Shown in pieces: positions 49,692 through 56,764 of a stretch of DNA of 64,000 nt. The stretch lies in assembly GCF_001425165.1 (NCBI RefSeq), contig NZ_LMDU01000001.1:961311-1025310 (forward strand). Reading direction: 5' to 3'. This stretch comes from Pelomonas sp. Root405. GTDB taxonomy: Bacteria; Pseudomonadota; Gammaproteobacteria; Burkholderiales; Burkholderiaceae_C. The notes beneath the pieces are model-generated. The model was not told the DNA's origin and searched no databases. It worked only from the letters and a program-made list of their open reading frames with translations. How positions within the stretch are numbered: the first letter of the stretch is position 1; every line of letters begins with the position of its first letter. Made by a program: the position numbers and the translations under genes.

Positions 49692-49720
49692 AAGCCGATA
49701 TGCAAGAGCGATATCGGCTT
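49692..49720 (-). terminator. Terminator hairpin of the third flagellin gene
   Basis: The stem AAGCCGATAT/ATATCGGCTT with a nine-base loop is followed on the minus strand by TTTTCC. Its right arm overlaps the -10 of the fliD promoter. Confidence 0.8.
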
Positions 49721-49737
49721 GGGTTTCCGGAACTTTA
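49711..49737 (-). promoter_or_regulatory. Sigma-28 (FliA) promoter of fliD
   Basis: On the minus strand TAAAGTTC, eleven bases, GCCGATAT. This matches the FliA consensus TAAAGTTT-N11-GCCGATAA at 14 of 16 positions with exact spacing. The -10 ends 40 bases before the fliD ATG. Confidence 0.85.
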
Positions 49738-49776
49738 GGCCCCGGAGAGAATTTTTTGTCGAGACCCTTGCGGGCC

Positions 49777-50655
49777 TCAACGTTGCAGCAGCGACAGCAC
49801 CTGCTGCGGCAGCTGGTTGGCCTGGGCCACCATCGCGTTGCCGGCCTGCTGCAGGATCTGGGCCCGACTCATGTTGGCCGTTTCCTGCGCGAAGTCGGCA
49901 TCCATGATGCGGCTGCGGGCGGAGGTCTGGTTCTCGACGGCCACCTGCAGGTTGGAGATTACCGCGTCGAAACGCGACTGGATCGCACCGTAGGTCGCCC
50001 GGGTGTTGTTGATCGTGTCCAGCGCCAGGTCGATGTTGTCCATCACGACGCCCAGGGCGGTGAAGTCCGCGGTGTTGTCGATCAGCGCCGGGAAGGGCGC
50101 CGCACCGGCGCCGAGCAGCGCGACGACCGTCGGGTCCTGCGTCAGGTCCAGGGCCGCGACCGTGATGGAGTCGTTGCTCGTGGTGTTGGCGCCGATCTGG
50201 AAGGTCTGGCCGGTGCCCGCCGCCACGCCTGCCGTGTCGGCCAGGATGGGTTTGCTGTTGAAGGTGGTCGCATTGACGATCCGCCAGATTTCCGAGCCGA
50301 GCTGCTCGAATTCCTTGTTCAGCGAATCCTTGTCGGAATTGCTGTTCGTGGAATTGCGGGCCTGCACGGTCAGCTCTCGCATTCGCTGCAGGTTGTCGCC
50401 GATCTTGCCCAGCGCCCCTTCTGCGGTCTGCGCCAGCGAAATGCCGTCATTGGCGTTGCGGATGGCAACGTTCATGCCGCGGACTTGCGTGTTCATGCGC
50501 TCGGCAATGGCCAGGCCCGCCGCGTCGTCCTTGGCGGAATTCACCCGCAAGCCGGACGACAGGCGCTGCATCGACACCGCCAGCGATTGCTGGGAGGAGT
50601 TGAGGTTGCGCTGAGCGTTCAGCGAGTTGATGTTCGTGTTGATGGTTTGTGGCAT
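49777..50655 (-). CDS. Flagellin, third tandem copy (292 aa)
   Basis: Filament subunit with conserved D0/D1 ends: N-terminal [41 protein letters not shown]-terminal [20 protein letters not shown] and QQAGNAMVAQANQLPQQVLS. The central domain is very short and differs from the other two copies (ADTAGVAAGTGQTFQIGANT, GAGAAPFPALIDNTADFTAL). It has an AGGAG ribosome-binding site. No sigma-28-like promoter could be recognised in the 170 bases upstream, in contrast to copies 1 and 2. Confidence 0.96.
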   Translation of the reverse strand: MPQTINTNINSLNAQRNLNSSQQSLAVSMQRLSSGLRVNSAKDDAAGLAIAERMNTQVRGMNVAIRNANDGISLAQTAEGALGKIGDNLQRMRELTVQARNSTNSNSDKDSLNKEFEQLGSEIWRIVNATTFNSKPILADTAGVAAGTGQTFQIGANTTSNDSITVAALDLTQDPTVVALLGAGAAPFPALIDNTADFTALGVVMDNIDLALDTINNTRATYGAIQSRFDAVISNLQVAVENQTSARSRIMDADFAQETANMSRAQILQQAGNAMVAQANQLPQQVLSLLQR

Positions 50656-50781
50656 CGCGCACTCCTGGATTCGGTCGCCGAGCCGGCTAAGTGGTGCCGA
50701 GACTCGATGGACCGAATTCTGAAAGTGCGCCGGTTTGCCGAAAGCCCGATCAAAGGCCTAAACCACCGCCAATCCGAAACG

Positions 50782-50812
50782 CCGCGCCGCCACCTTTTGA
50801 GGTGCGGCGCGG
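50782..50812 (-). terminator. Terminator between flagellin copies 2 and 3
   Basis: A near-perfect GC-rich stem (CCGCGCCGCCACCT against AGGTGCGGCGCGG, one bulge) with a four-base loop, 14 bases behind the stop of flagellin copy 2. T-poor downstream, but the stem is strong. Confidence 0.7.
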
Positions 50813-50825
50813 TTTGCTGCGGGCT

Positions 50826-51695
50826 TCAGCCGCGCAGCAGGGCCAGCACCTGCTGGGGCAGCTGGTTGGCCTGCGCCACCATGGTGTTGCCGGCCTGCTG
50901 CAGGATCTGGGCGCGGCTGAGGTTGGCCGTTTCTGCCGCGAAGTCGGCGTCCATGATGCGGCTGCGCGAGGCGCTCTGGTTCTCGACGGCGACCTGCAGG
51001 TTGGAGATCACGGCGTCGAAGCGGTTCTGCGATGCGCCGAGCGTGGCGCGCTCGCCGTTGACCTTGTCCAGCGCCAGGTCGATGTTGGCGATGACGGTGT
51101 CGATCGTCGCGCCCACGGCGGTGTTGTCGATGACGGCCCGGCCCGCGCCGGTGTTGTCGGTGCCGGCGACGGTGGTGATCGTGGCATCGGTCGTCATGTC
51201 GGTGGTGACGATGTCGATGCGGTCATTGCCGGTGGTGTTGGCGCCGACCTGGAAGGTCTGGGTGCCGGCGGCGGCGGTGGCCAGCACGGCCTTGCCGTTG
51301 AAGGTGGTGCCGCCCAGCACGCGCTGGATTTCCTTGGCCAGTTCGCCGAACTCCTTGTCCAGCGAGTCCTTGTCGGCGTTGGTGTTGGTCGCGTTGCGGC
51401 CCTGCACGGCGAGTTCGCGCATGCGCTGCAGCGCGTCGCCCACCTTGGACAGCGCGCCTTCAGCCGTCTGCGCCAGGGAGATGCCGTCGTTGGCGTTGCG
51501 GATGGCGACTTGGGAGCCGCGGACCTGGGCGTTCATGCGTTCGGCAATCGCAAGGCCTGCCGCGTCGTCCTTGGCCGAGTTGACACGCATGCCGGAGGAC
51601 AGGCGCTGCATGGAAACGGCCAGGGACGACTGCGACATCGCCGTGTTGCGTTGTGCGTTCAGGGAAGCGATGTTGGTGTTGATGATTTGAGGCAT
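50826..51695 (-). CDS. Flagellin, second tandem copy (289 aa)
   Basis: Filament subunit closely similar to copy 1 (same FQVGANTT, DTVIANIDLALDKVNGERAT and VTTDMT blocks). Conserved ends are TNIASLNAQRNTAMSQSSLA and RIMDADFAAETANLSRAQIL. The central domain is minimal, as in other ~30-kDa flagellins. It is transcribed from its own sigma-28-like promoter with a ~170-base leader. Confidence 0.97.
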   Translation of the reverse strand: MPQIINTNIASLNAQRNTAMSQSSLAVSMQRLSSGMRVNSAKDDAAGLAIAERMNAQVRGSQVAIRNANDGISLAQTAEGALSKVGDALQRMRELAVQGRNATNTNADKDSLDKEFGELAKEIQRVLGGTTFNGKAVLATAAAGTQTFQVGANTTGNDRIDIVTTDMTTDATITTVAGTDNTGAGRAVIDNTAVGATIDTVIANIDLALDKVNGERATLGASQNRFDAVISNLQVAVENQSASRSRIMDADFAAETANLSRAQILQQAGNTMVAQANQLPQQVLALLRG

Positions 51696-51873
51696 GACTC
51701 AATCCTTTCGTTGACGAACAAGTCCGGTGCGAAGCCGGTCAAAAGCGGTTGCAACTGGCCTCCCCAAAGGGGAAAGCCACGTCCGCGTCCTGCCCTGTGC
51801 GCCCATGCGCTGATCGGGGCCGGCTGACCGGACCACGTGGTCCTCGAATGTTTTCGCGAACCCGTTGGACTGG

Positions 51874-51900
51874 TTATCGTCGACTGATGGATTGACTTGA
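51874..51900 (-). promoter_or_regulatory. Sigma-28 promoter of flagellin copy 2
   Basis: On the minus strand TCAAGTCA, eleven bases, GACGATAA. The -10 matches GCCGATAA at seven of eight positions and the spacing is exact; the -35 is weaker. It gives a leader of roughly 170 bases. Confidence 0.75.
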
Positions 51901-51982
51901 ATCCTTTTGCATGTCGCTCCGAAAAACGCCACCCGCGGCGGCGGGCGTGCGTCAAGGAGCTTGTGCTGGAGGGGTGAGGATT

Positions 51983-52029
51983 TCTGCCTTCGTGACGGGC
52001 AGTTCACTCAGGGCCAGCGGTGCTGGCCC
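51983..52029 (-). terminator. Hairpins behind flagellin copy 1
   Basis: A perfect stem GGGCCAGC/GCTGGCCC with a three-base loop (52011-52029) lies four bases after the stop. A smaller CTGCC/GGCAG hairpin (51983-52001) comes next. No T tract; likely a transcript-end or stability structure. Confidence 0.6.
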
Positions 52030-52033
52030 GGCG

Positions 52034-52900
52034 TCATCGAAGCAAGGAGAGGACCTGCGACGGGATCTGGTTGGCCTGCGCGATCATGGCGTTGCCGGCC
52101 TGCTGCAGGATGCTGGCGCGTGACATATTGGCCGTTTCCTGGGCGAAGTCAGCATCGGTGATGCGGCTCTTGGCGGCGCTCTGGTTCTCGACCGAAATCT
52201 GCAGGTTGGAGATGACGGCGTCGAAGCGGTTCTGCGAAGCACCCAGCGTAGCGCGCTCGCTGTTGACCGTGTCCAGCGCGGAGTCGATGTTGGTGATGAC
52301 CGTGTCGATGGCGGCGCCACCGGCGGTGTTGTCGATCACGGCACGGCCAGCACCGGTGTTGTCGGTGCCGGCGACGGCAACGACATCGGCGTCGGCCGTC
52401 ATGTCGGTCGTGACGACGTCGATGCGGTCATTGGAGGTCACGTTGGCGCCGACCTGGAAGGTCTGGGTGCCGGCAGCCGAGGTAGCCAGGATGGCGCGGC
52501 CGTTGAAGGTCGTGCCGCCCAGCACGCGCTGGATTTCCTTGGCGAGTTCGCCGAATTCCTTGTCGAGCGAGTCCTTGTCGGCGCTGGTGTTGGTCGCATT
52601 GCGAGCCTGCACTGCCAGTTCACGCATGCGCTGCAGCGAGTCGCCCACCTTGGCCAGCGCGCCTTCAGCCGTCTGGGCCAGCGAGATGCCGTCGTTGGCG
52701 TTGCGGATGGCGACGTTGGAGCCACGCACCTGAGCGTTGAGGCGCTCGGAGATGGCGAGGCCGGCGGCGTCGTCCTTGGCGGAGTTGACACGCAGGCCCG
52801 AGGACAGGCGCTGCATCGAGACGGCCAGGGAGGCCTGCGAGGTGGACGCATTGCGCTGCGCGTTCAGCGACAGCAGATTGGTGTTGATGACCGAGGCCAT
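52034..52900 (-). CDS. fliC: Flagellin, first tandem copy (288 aa)
   Basis: Filament subunit. N-terminal [20 protein letters not shown] and [21 protein letters not shown]-terminal [20 protein letters not shown] and [20 protein letters not shown]. The central region contains [20 protein letters not shown]. It is nearly identical in layout to copy 2. ATG 52900 has AAAGGAAA six bases upstream. It lies downstream of a FliA-type promoter with a ~215-base leader, and its position makes it a good candidate for the main filament protein. Confidence 0.97.
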   Translation of the reverse strand: MASVINTNLLSLNAQRNASTSQASLAVSMQRLSSGLRVNSAKDDAAGLAISERLNAQVRGSNVAIRNANDGISLAQTAEGALAKVGDSLQRMRELAVQARNATNTSADKDSLDKEFGELAKEIQRVLGGTTFNGRAILATSAAGTQTFQVGANVTSNDRIDVVTTDMTADADVVAVAGTDNTGAGRAVIDNTAGGAAIDTVITNIDSALDTVNSERATLGASQNRFDAVISNLQISVENQSAAKSRITDADFAQETANMSRASILQQAGNAMIAQANQIPSQVLSLLR

Positions 52901-53122
52901 GATGTTTCCTTTTGCTAGATATACCGGCAAGCCGCCGGACGAAGACTCGAGTGCCCGGGTTTGGCACCCGTGCTATCCACTCCGGCGCACCTTGGCAGGC
53001 ACGCCGTTGCAGCGACGCCCGACGCCAGTCAACCTCTGAAGCTGTGCCACCACCAGGGGGCGGTGTCACAACACTTCGGCCTTCTAGCCGGACCACGAGG
53101 CTGAGTAGCCCCGTTGCAATGG

Positions 53123-53150
53123 CTATCGGTGCGGCGCAGAAGTTTCTTTA
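53123..53150 (-). promoter_or_regulatory. Sigma-28 promoter of flagellin copy 1
   Basis: On the minus strand TAAAGAAA, twelve bases, ACCGATAG. Both boxes are close to the FliA consensus; the spacer is one base longer than the enteric optimum. Confidence 0.75.
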
Positions 53151-53282
53151 GCGCGATTTGTCAAGAGCGTGATCTTTTGAATAAAAGGAGTTGCAGGTGC
53201 CTGTTCGTTGGATCGACCGCCGGCGAGAAAAGCGGCGGTGATTGACCAGGCTTTTCATCAGATCGACCGGCCCGGCGCTTCC

Positions 53283-53309
53283 TAAAGTGCGTTCCATCCC
53301 GGCCGAACC
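53283..53309 (+). promoter_or_regulatory. Sigma-28-like promoter of the TPR gene
   Basis: TAAAGTGC, eleven bases, GCCGAACC. The -35 is near-perfect and the -10 keeps the GCCGA core with exact spacing. It ends 25 bases before the ATG of the TPR gene. Confidence 0.7.
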
Positions 53310-53334
53310 CCTGCGCCGGACCTGGAGCCCCGCC

Positions 53335-53796
53335 ATGCGCGCCTCGTCGACGACAGCCCGACCCAAGAACGCCCACCGTCCCGTCGCGGTCCCGGACAAC
53401 TCGCCGGCCATGCTGCTGGCGCGCGCCCGCAATACCGCCTTCGCCGAGGCGGCCAAGGGCAACCTCGGCGGCGGCCTGGGCGTGCTGTATGACGCGCTGC
53501 AGGATGAGCCGATGAGCCACGACCTGCTGTCCGACATGGCGGCGCTGCTGCTGGCGGCCGGCAAGCTGGACCACGCGGTGGCCTATGCCGAGCGCGCGCT
53601 GCAGGCCAGCTCGCTGCACGGCCCCAGCCTCTACACGCTGGCCTTTGCGCTGTCGGGCCGCGGCGAACATGATCGCGCCATCGGCGTGCTGACCGAACTG
53701 CAGTCGGGCGCCGGCCGCGTCAGCCTGCAGGCCGAGGCGCCCGAGCTGGTGCCCGTGGCCATGATCGAACTGGAACGCCTGCGTCGCGAGCGCTGA
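53335..53796 (+). CDS. Small TPR-like protein at the flagellin locus (153 aa)
   Basis: I do not recognise a named gene. After a basic N-terminus, the protein has helical repeat pairs of TPR type: LGVLYDALQDEPMSHDLLSD, LLAAGKLDHAVAYAERALQA, LYTLAFALSGRGEHDRAIGV. There is no signal peptide or membrane segment. Start 53335 is chosen because the sigma-28-like promoter lies just upstream; the longer frame would start inside or before it. Co-expression with flagellins suggests a late flagellar role, for example chaperone or filament accessory, but that is inference. Confidence 0.78.
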   Translation: MRASSTTARPKNAHRPVAVPDNSPAMLLARARNTAFAEAAKGNLGGGLGVLYDALQDEPMSHDLLSDMAALLLAAGKLDHAVAYAERALQASSLHGPSLYTLAFALSGRGEHDRAIGVLTELQSGAGRVSLQAEAPELVPVAMIELERLRRER

Positions 53797-53822
53797 TTTC
53801 CGCGACGCTTTTCACACCCGGG

Positions 53823-53860
53823 GCCCCGGCCAGCGCAAGCTGCCGGGGCTTCTGCTTTTG
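53823..53860 (+). terminator. Terminator of the TPR gene
   Basis: A GCCCCGGC/GCCGGGGC stem with an eleven-base loop, followed by the T-rich TTCTGCTTTT. It separates the TPR gene from flhDC; the remaining ~155 bases before flhD must carry the flhDC promoter, which I cannot pinpoint. Confidence 0.65.
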
Positions 53861-54015
53861 GCGCCGACGCGCTTGTAGGAATTTCGCTGACAAGGCCTTC
53901 ATGCCGCGGTGACAGCGCGTACCGACGCAGCCTGATATCGGGAAAGAAGAGGGGTCAACACAATCCGTTTCACTGATCCGCAACACCCCATCACCTCTCT
54001 GAAACGGAAGCCGCC

Positions 54016-54336
54016 ATGAACACCGACCAAATGCTCGCCGAGATCCGTGAAGCCAATCTGTCCTATCTGATGCTGGCCCAAAGCCTGATCCGCGCCGACC
54101 GCGAGCAGGCCCTGTACCGCCTGGGCGTCAGCGAAGACACGGCCACGCTGATCGGCACGCTGAGCCCGGCGCAGATCATGAAGATCGCTTCCGGCAACAC
54201 GCTGCTGTGCGCCTTCCGCATGAGCGATGACCTGGTGTGGGGACTGCTGACCAACCACAGCAAGCCGGGCGCCAACGAATCGGTTTCGCGCCTGCATGCA
54301 TCGATCCTGATGGCCGGCCGCCACGAGCACGCCTGA
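54016..54336 (+). CDS. flhD: Flagellar master regulator subunit FlhD (106 aa)
   Basis: Forms FlhD4C2 with FlhC and activates class II flagellar genes. Family features are the IREANLSYLMLAQSLIRADR start, LYRLGVSEDTATLIGTLSPA, and QIMKIASGNTLLCAFRM. Standard length. GGAAG precedes the ATG by seven bases; flhC follows 52 bases later. Confidence 0.97.
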   Translation: MNTDQMLAEIREANLSYLMLAQSLIRADREQALYRLGVSEDTATLIGTLSPAQIMKIASGNTLLCAFRMSDDLVWGLLTNHSKPGANESVSRLHASILMAGRHEHA

Positions 54337-54388
54337 TCCATCGCCCGATTCGCTGCCAACCCGTTCACAGATTCCCCGGAGCCACACC

Positions 54389-54925
54389 ATGCGCGTCAAG
54401 AGCATCCTCACCGAAGCCAAGCAGATCGACCGTGCCGTCCAGCTGATCCACCTCGGTGCGCGCCTGCAGGTGCTGGAATCGGAAACCGACCTGTCTTACG
54501 AGCGCCTGCTGCGCCTCTACAAAGAAGTGAGCGGCAAGTCGCCGTCCAAGGGCCAGTTGCCCTTCTCGACCGACTGGTTCATGACCTGGCAGCCCAACAT
54601 CCACGCCAGCCTCTTCCTGAATATCCACGAGTACCTGAACAAGGCCGCCGAGATGGATGAGATCGACACCGTCATCAAGGCCTACCAGCTCTATCAAGAG
54701 CAGACCACGGCCCAGGGCCTGGAAGCCATGCTGTCCGTGACGCGTGCCTGGCGCCTCGTCAAGTTCGTCGACAACGGCATGCTGACGCTGACCAAGTGCT
54801 CCAAGTGCAACGGTCATTTCGTCACCCACCCGCATGAAGTGGCGCGCCATTACGTCTGCGGTCTGTGCAACCCGCCCGCCCGCGCCGGCAAGGGCCGCGC
54901 GCAAGGTTCCATTCAGATGCACTGA
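54389..54925 (+). CDS. flhC: Flagellar master regulator subunit FlhC (178 aa)
   Basis: DNA-binding partner of FlhD. The N-terminal helices (ILTEAKQIDRAVQLIHLGAR) and the FSTDWFMTWQPNIHASLF block match the family. The four zinc-ligand cysteines are present in TKCSKC and YVCGLC. Normal length. Confidence 0.97.
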   Translation: MRVKSILTEAKQIDRAVQLIHLGARLQVLESETDLSYERLLRLYKEVSGKSPSKGQLPFSTDWFMTWQPNIHASLFLNIHEYLNKAAEMDEIDTVIKAYQLYQEQTTAQGLEAMLSVTRAWRLVKFVDNGMLTLTKCSKCNGHFVTHPHEVARHYVCGLCNPPARAGKGRAQGSIQMH

Positions 54926-54947
54926 TCGCCGGGGCGAAACTCTCGCC

Positions 54948-55700
54948 ATGTGGATCACCCGTTGGCCGCTGCCCGCTCTGTTGAGCTGGCTGGCGGCCTG
55001 GTTCGTTTATGCGGCTGCGTTGGCGGCGGGGTTGTCGCCCGGCCCGGCGCTCGCCGCGGGCGCTGCCGTCGGTGGCGTGCTGGGCTGGCTGCAGCAACAA
55101 CGCTGGCGGCGGCTCATCGTCGCGCTGGGTTTTCCGGCGTCGGTTCTGGCCCTGGGCTGGCAGGGCGGCACCTCCGGACTGCTGTGGCTGGTGCCACTGG
55201 CGCTGCTGTGGTGGTTGTACCCGCGCCGCAGCTGGTCTGAAGCGCCCCTGTTCCCGACACCGCGTGGCGCCCTTGAGCGACTGCCGAGCCTGGCGCCGCT
55301 GCCGCCCGGCGCTCGCGTGCTGGACGCCGGCTGCGGCGTGGGCGACGGCTTGCGTGAACTGCTTCACGCCTATCCGCAGGCGCGCGTCGAGGGCGTGGAA
55401 TGGAGCCGGCCGCTGGCCTGGCTTGCAAGCGTGCGGGTGCGCAGCGCCACGGTGCGCCAGGGCGACCTGTGGGCCGACGACTGGGCGCCGTTCGCGCTGG
55501 TCTACGTCTTCCAGCGCCCCGAGTCCATGCCGCGCGTCTGGGCCAAGGCCTGCGCCGAGCTGGCGCCGGGGGCCTGGCTGGCCAGCCTGGATTTCGCCGT
55601 GCCCGACGTCACCCCCGCGGCCAGCTGGCAGTTGCCCGGCGGCCAGTACGTGCGGCTTTACCGCCCTGCGCGGAAAGCAGCGTCAAAGCCGCCCAATTGA
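54948..55700 (+). CDS. Membrane-anchored class I SAM-dependent methyltransferase (250 aa)
   Basis: The N-terminal ~95 residues contain about three to four hydrophobic helices (LLSWLAAWFVYAAALAAGLS; LIVALGFPASVLALGW; GLLWLVPLALLWWLYP). A Rossmann methyltransferase domain follows, with motif I VLDAGCGVGDGLRELL, acidic VEGVEWS, and motif-II-like LVYVFQRPESMPRVW. The target is not evident. It starts 22 bases after flhC and stands 89 bases before motA, so it may be co-transcribed with flhDC. A link to motility is only positional. Confidence 0.85.
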   Translation: MWITRWPLPALLSWLAAWFVYAAALAAGLSPGPALAAGAAVGGVLGWLQQQRWRRLIVALGFPASVLALGWQGGTSGLLWLVPLALLWWLYPRRSWSEAPLFPTPRGALERLPSLAPLPPGARVLDAGCGVGDGLRELLHAYPQARVEGVEWSRPLAWLASVRVRSATVRQGDLWADDWAPFALVYVFQRPESMPRVWAKACAELAPGAWLASLDFAVPDVTPAASWQLPGGQYVRLYRPARKAASKPPN

Positions 55701-55734
55701 CACGTTCACCCCGGGCACGGCGCGGCATACTTTC

Positions 55735-55761
55735 TTCAGCCCCCCGGCATCGGGCCGATAT
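55735..55761 (+). promoter_or_regulatory. Sigma-28-like promoter of motA
   Basis: The -10 GCCGATAT is one base from the FliA consensus and ends 28 bases before the motA ATG. At the correct eleven-base spacing the -35 is TTCAGCCC, a poor match. motAB are FliA-dependent in enterics, which supports the call. Confidence 0.55.
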
Positions 55762-55789
55762 GGCCTGAAACCTCCCAACGCCTCACCCC

Positions 55790-56647
55790 ATGTTCGTTCT
55801 CATCGGCTGGGCCATCCTGATGGTCTGCATCTTCGGCGTGTTCATCGGACACGGCGGGAACATCAGCGTCATCCTGACTGCGCTGCCGTTCGAGATGATC
55901 ACCATCTTCGGCGCCGCCCTCGGCGCCTTCCTGGCCAACAACCAGATGAAGGTGATCAAGGCGACGGTGGCCGGCCTGGGGCGTTGCTTCAAGGGCAGCA
56001 AGTACAGCAAGGCGCGCTACATGGAGCTGATGGCGCTGATGTACGACATCCTGCAGAAGGCCCGCAAGGAAGGCCTGATGTCCATCGAGAAGGACGTCGA
56101 GGACCCGCACAACAGCCCGCTGTTCCAGAAGTACCCCGTGGTCGGCAACGACCACCACGTCACCGAGTTCATCACCGACTACCTGCGCATGATGGTGTCG
56201 GGCAACCTCAACGCGCACGAGATCGAATCGCTGATGGACAGCGAGATCGAGACCCACCATCAGGAAGAACACGCCGCCGTTGCCGCGCTGCAGCGACTGG
56301 CCGGCGGCCTGCCGGCCTTCGGTATCGTGGCCGCCGTGCTGGGCGTCGTGAACACCATGGGCTCGGTCGGCCAGCCACCGGCGGTGCTGGGCGGCATGAT
56401 CGGCTCGGCCCTCGTCGGCACCTTCCTGGGCATCCTGCTGGCCTACGGCTTTGCCGAGCCGCTGGCCGGCCTGCTGGAGCAGAAGGTGGAAGACGCCGGC
56501 AAGGAATTCCAGTGCATCAAGACCACGCTGCTGGCCAGCATGCAGGGCTATGCCCCCCAGGTCGCCATCGAATTCGGCCGCAAGGTGCTGTTCTCCGATG
56601 TCCGGCCGTCGTTCACCGAGCTCGAGAGTCACGTGAAAAAGAAGTGA
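55790..56647 (+). CDS. motA: Flagellar stator protein MotA (285 aa)
   Basis: A proton-channel stator subunit. Four membrane helices are visible (IGWAILMVCIFGVFIGHGGN; EMITIFGAALGAFLANNQMK; LPAFGIVAAVLGVVNTMGSV; MIGSALVGTFLGILLAYGFA). The cytoplasmic loop carries the charged residues that contact FliG, and the conserved prolines are present. Normal length. Confidence 0.97.
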   Translation: MFVLIGWAILMVCIFGVFIGHGGNISVILTALPFEMITIFGAALGAFLANNQMKVIKATVAGLGRCFKGSKYSKARYMELMALMYDILQKARKEGLMSIEKDVEDPHNSPLFQKYPVVGNDHHVTEFITDYLRMMVSGNLNAHEIESLMDSEIETHHQEEHAAVAALQRLAGGLPAFGIVAAVLGVVNTMGSVGQPPAVLGGMIGSALVGTFLGILLAYGFAEPLAGLLEQKVEDAGKEFQCIKTTLLASMQGYAPQVAIEFGRKVLFSDVRPSFTELESHVKKK

Positions 56648-56658
56648 TGGAGCCAATG

Positions 56659-56741
56659 AAATGCAACCACGGAGGCACGGAGGCACAGAGGCAATGCGTC
56701 TTTGTCTTTCTCCGTGCCTCTGTGCCTCTGTGGTTGCATTT
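56659..56741. repeat. Long inverted repeat between motA and motB
   Basis: Two 31-base arms (56659-56689 and 56711-56741), complementary except for three purine or pyrimidine transitions, flank a 21-base loop. Each arm carries the motif CACGGAGGCAC or CACAGAGGCAC in tandem. It sits inside the motAB operon. This CTCTGTGCCTCTGTGGTT-type sequence is, to my knowledge, a dispersed intergenic repeat in several phyla. Confidence 0.88.
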
Positions 56742-56764
56742 GCCTTTTGCAAAGGCTGATCCAG

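Larger units (their letters stand above)
51696..52033 (-). promoter_or_regulatory. Leader and promoter region of flagellin copy 2 (338 bases)
   Basis: No gene is supported. It holds, in minus-strand order, the hairpins behind flagellin copy 1, the sigma-28 promoter (51874-51900), a perfect 14-base palindrome GGACCACGTGGTCC at 51830-51843, and a long untranslated leader ending in AAAGGATTGAGTC before the ATG. Confidence 0.7.
52901..53334. promoter_or_regulatory. Divergent control region between flagellin copy 1 and the TPR gene (434 bases)
   Basis: No gene is supported. It contains two back-to-back sigma-28-like promoters (53123-53150 minus, 53283-53309 plus), about 130 bases apart. A stretch CCGGACCACG (53088-53097) recurs in the leader of flagellin copy 2. 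The region 53140-53200 is noticeably AT-richer. Confidence 0.7.

Noticed and set aside
50656-50825. Possible sigma-28 promoter for flagellin copy 3 (TTAGGCCT...TTCGGCAA)
   Set aside because: The putative -10 matches only about half the consensus and the -35 is poor.
56702-56764. Extended MotB N-terminus starting at 56702
   Set aside because: It would translate one arm of the inverted repeat; the normal MotB N-terminus starts at 56765.
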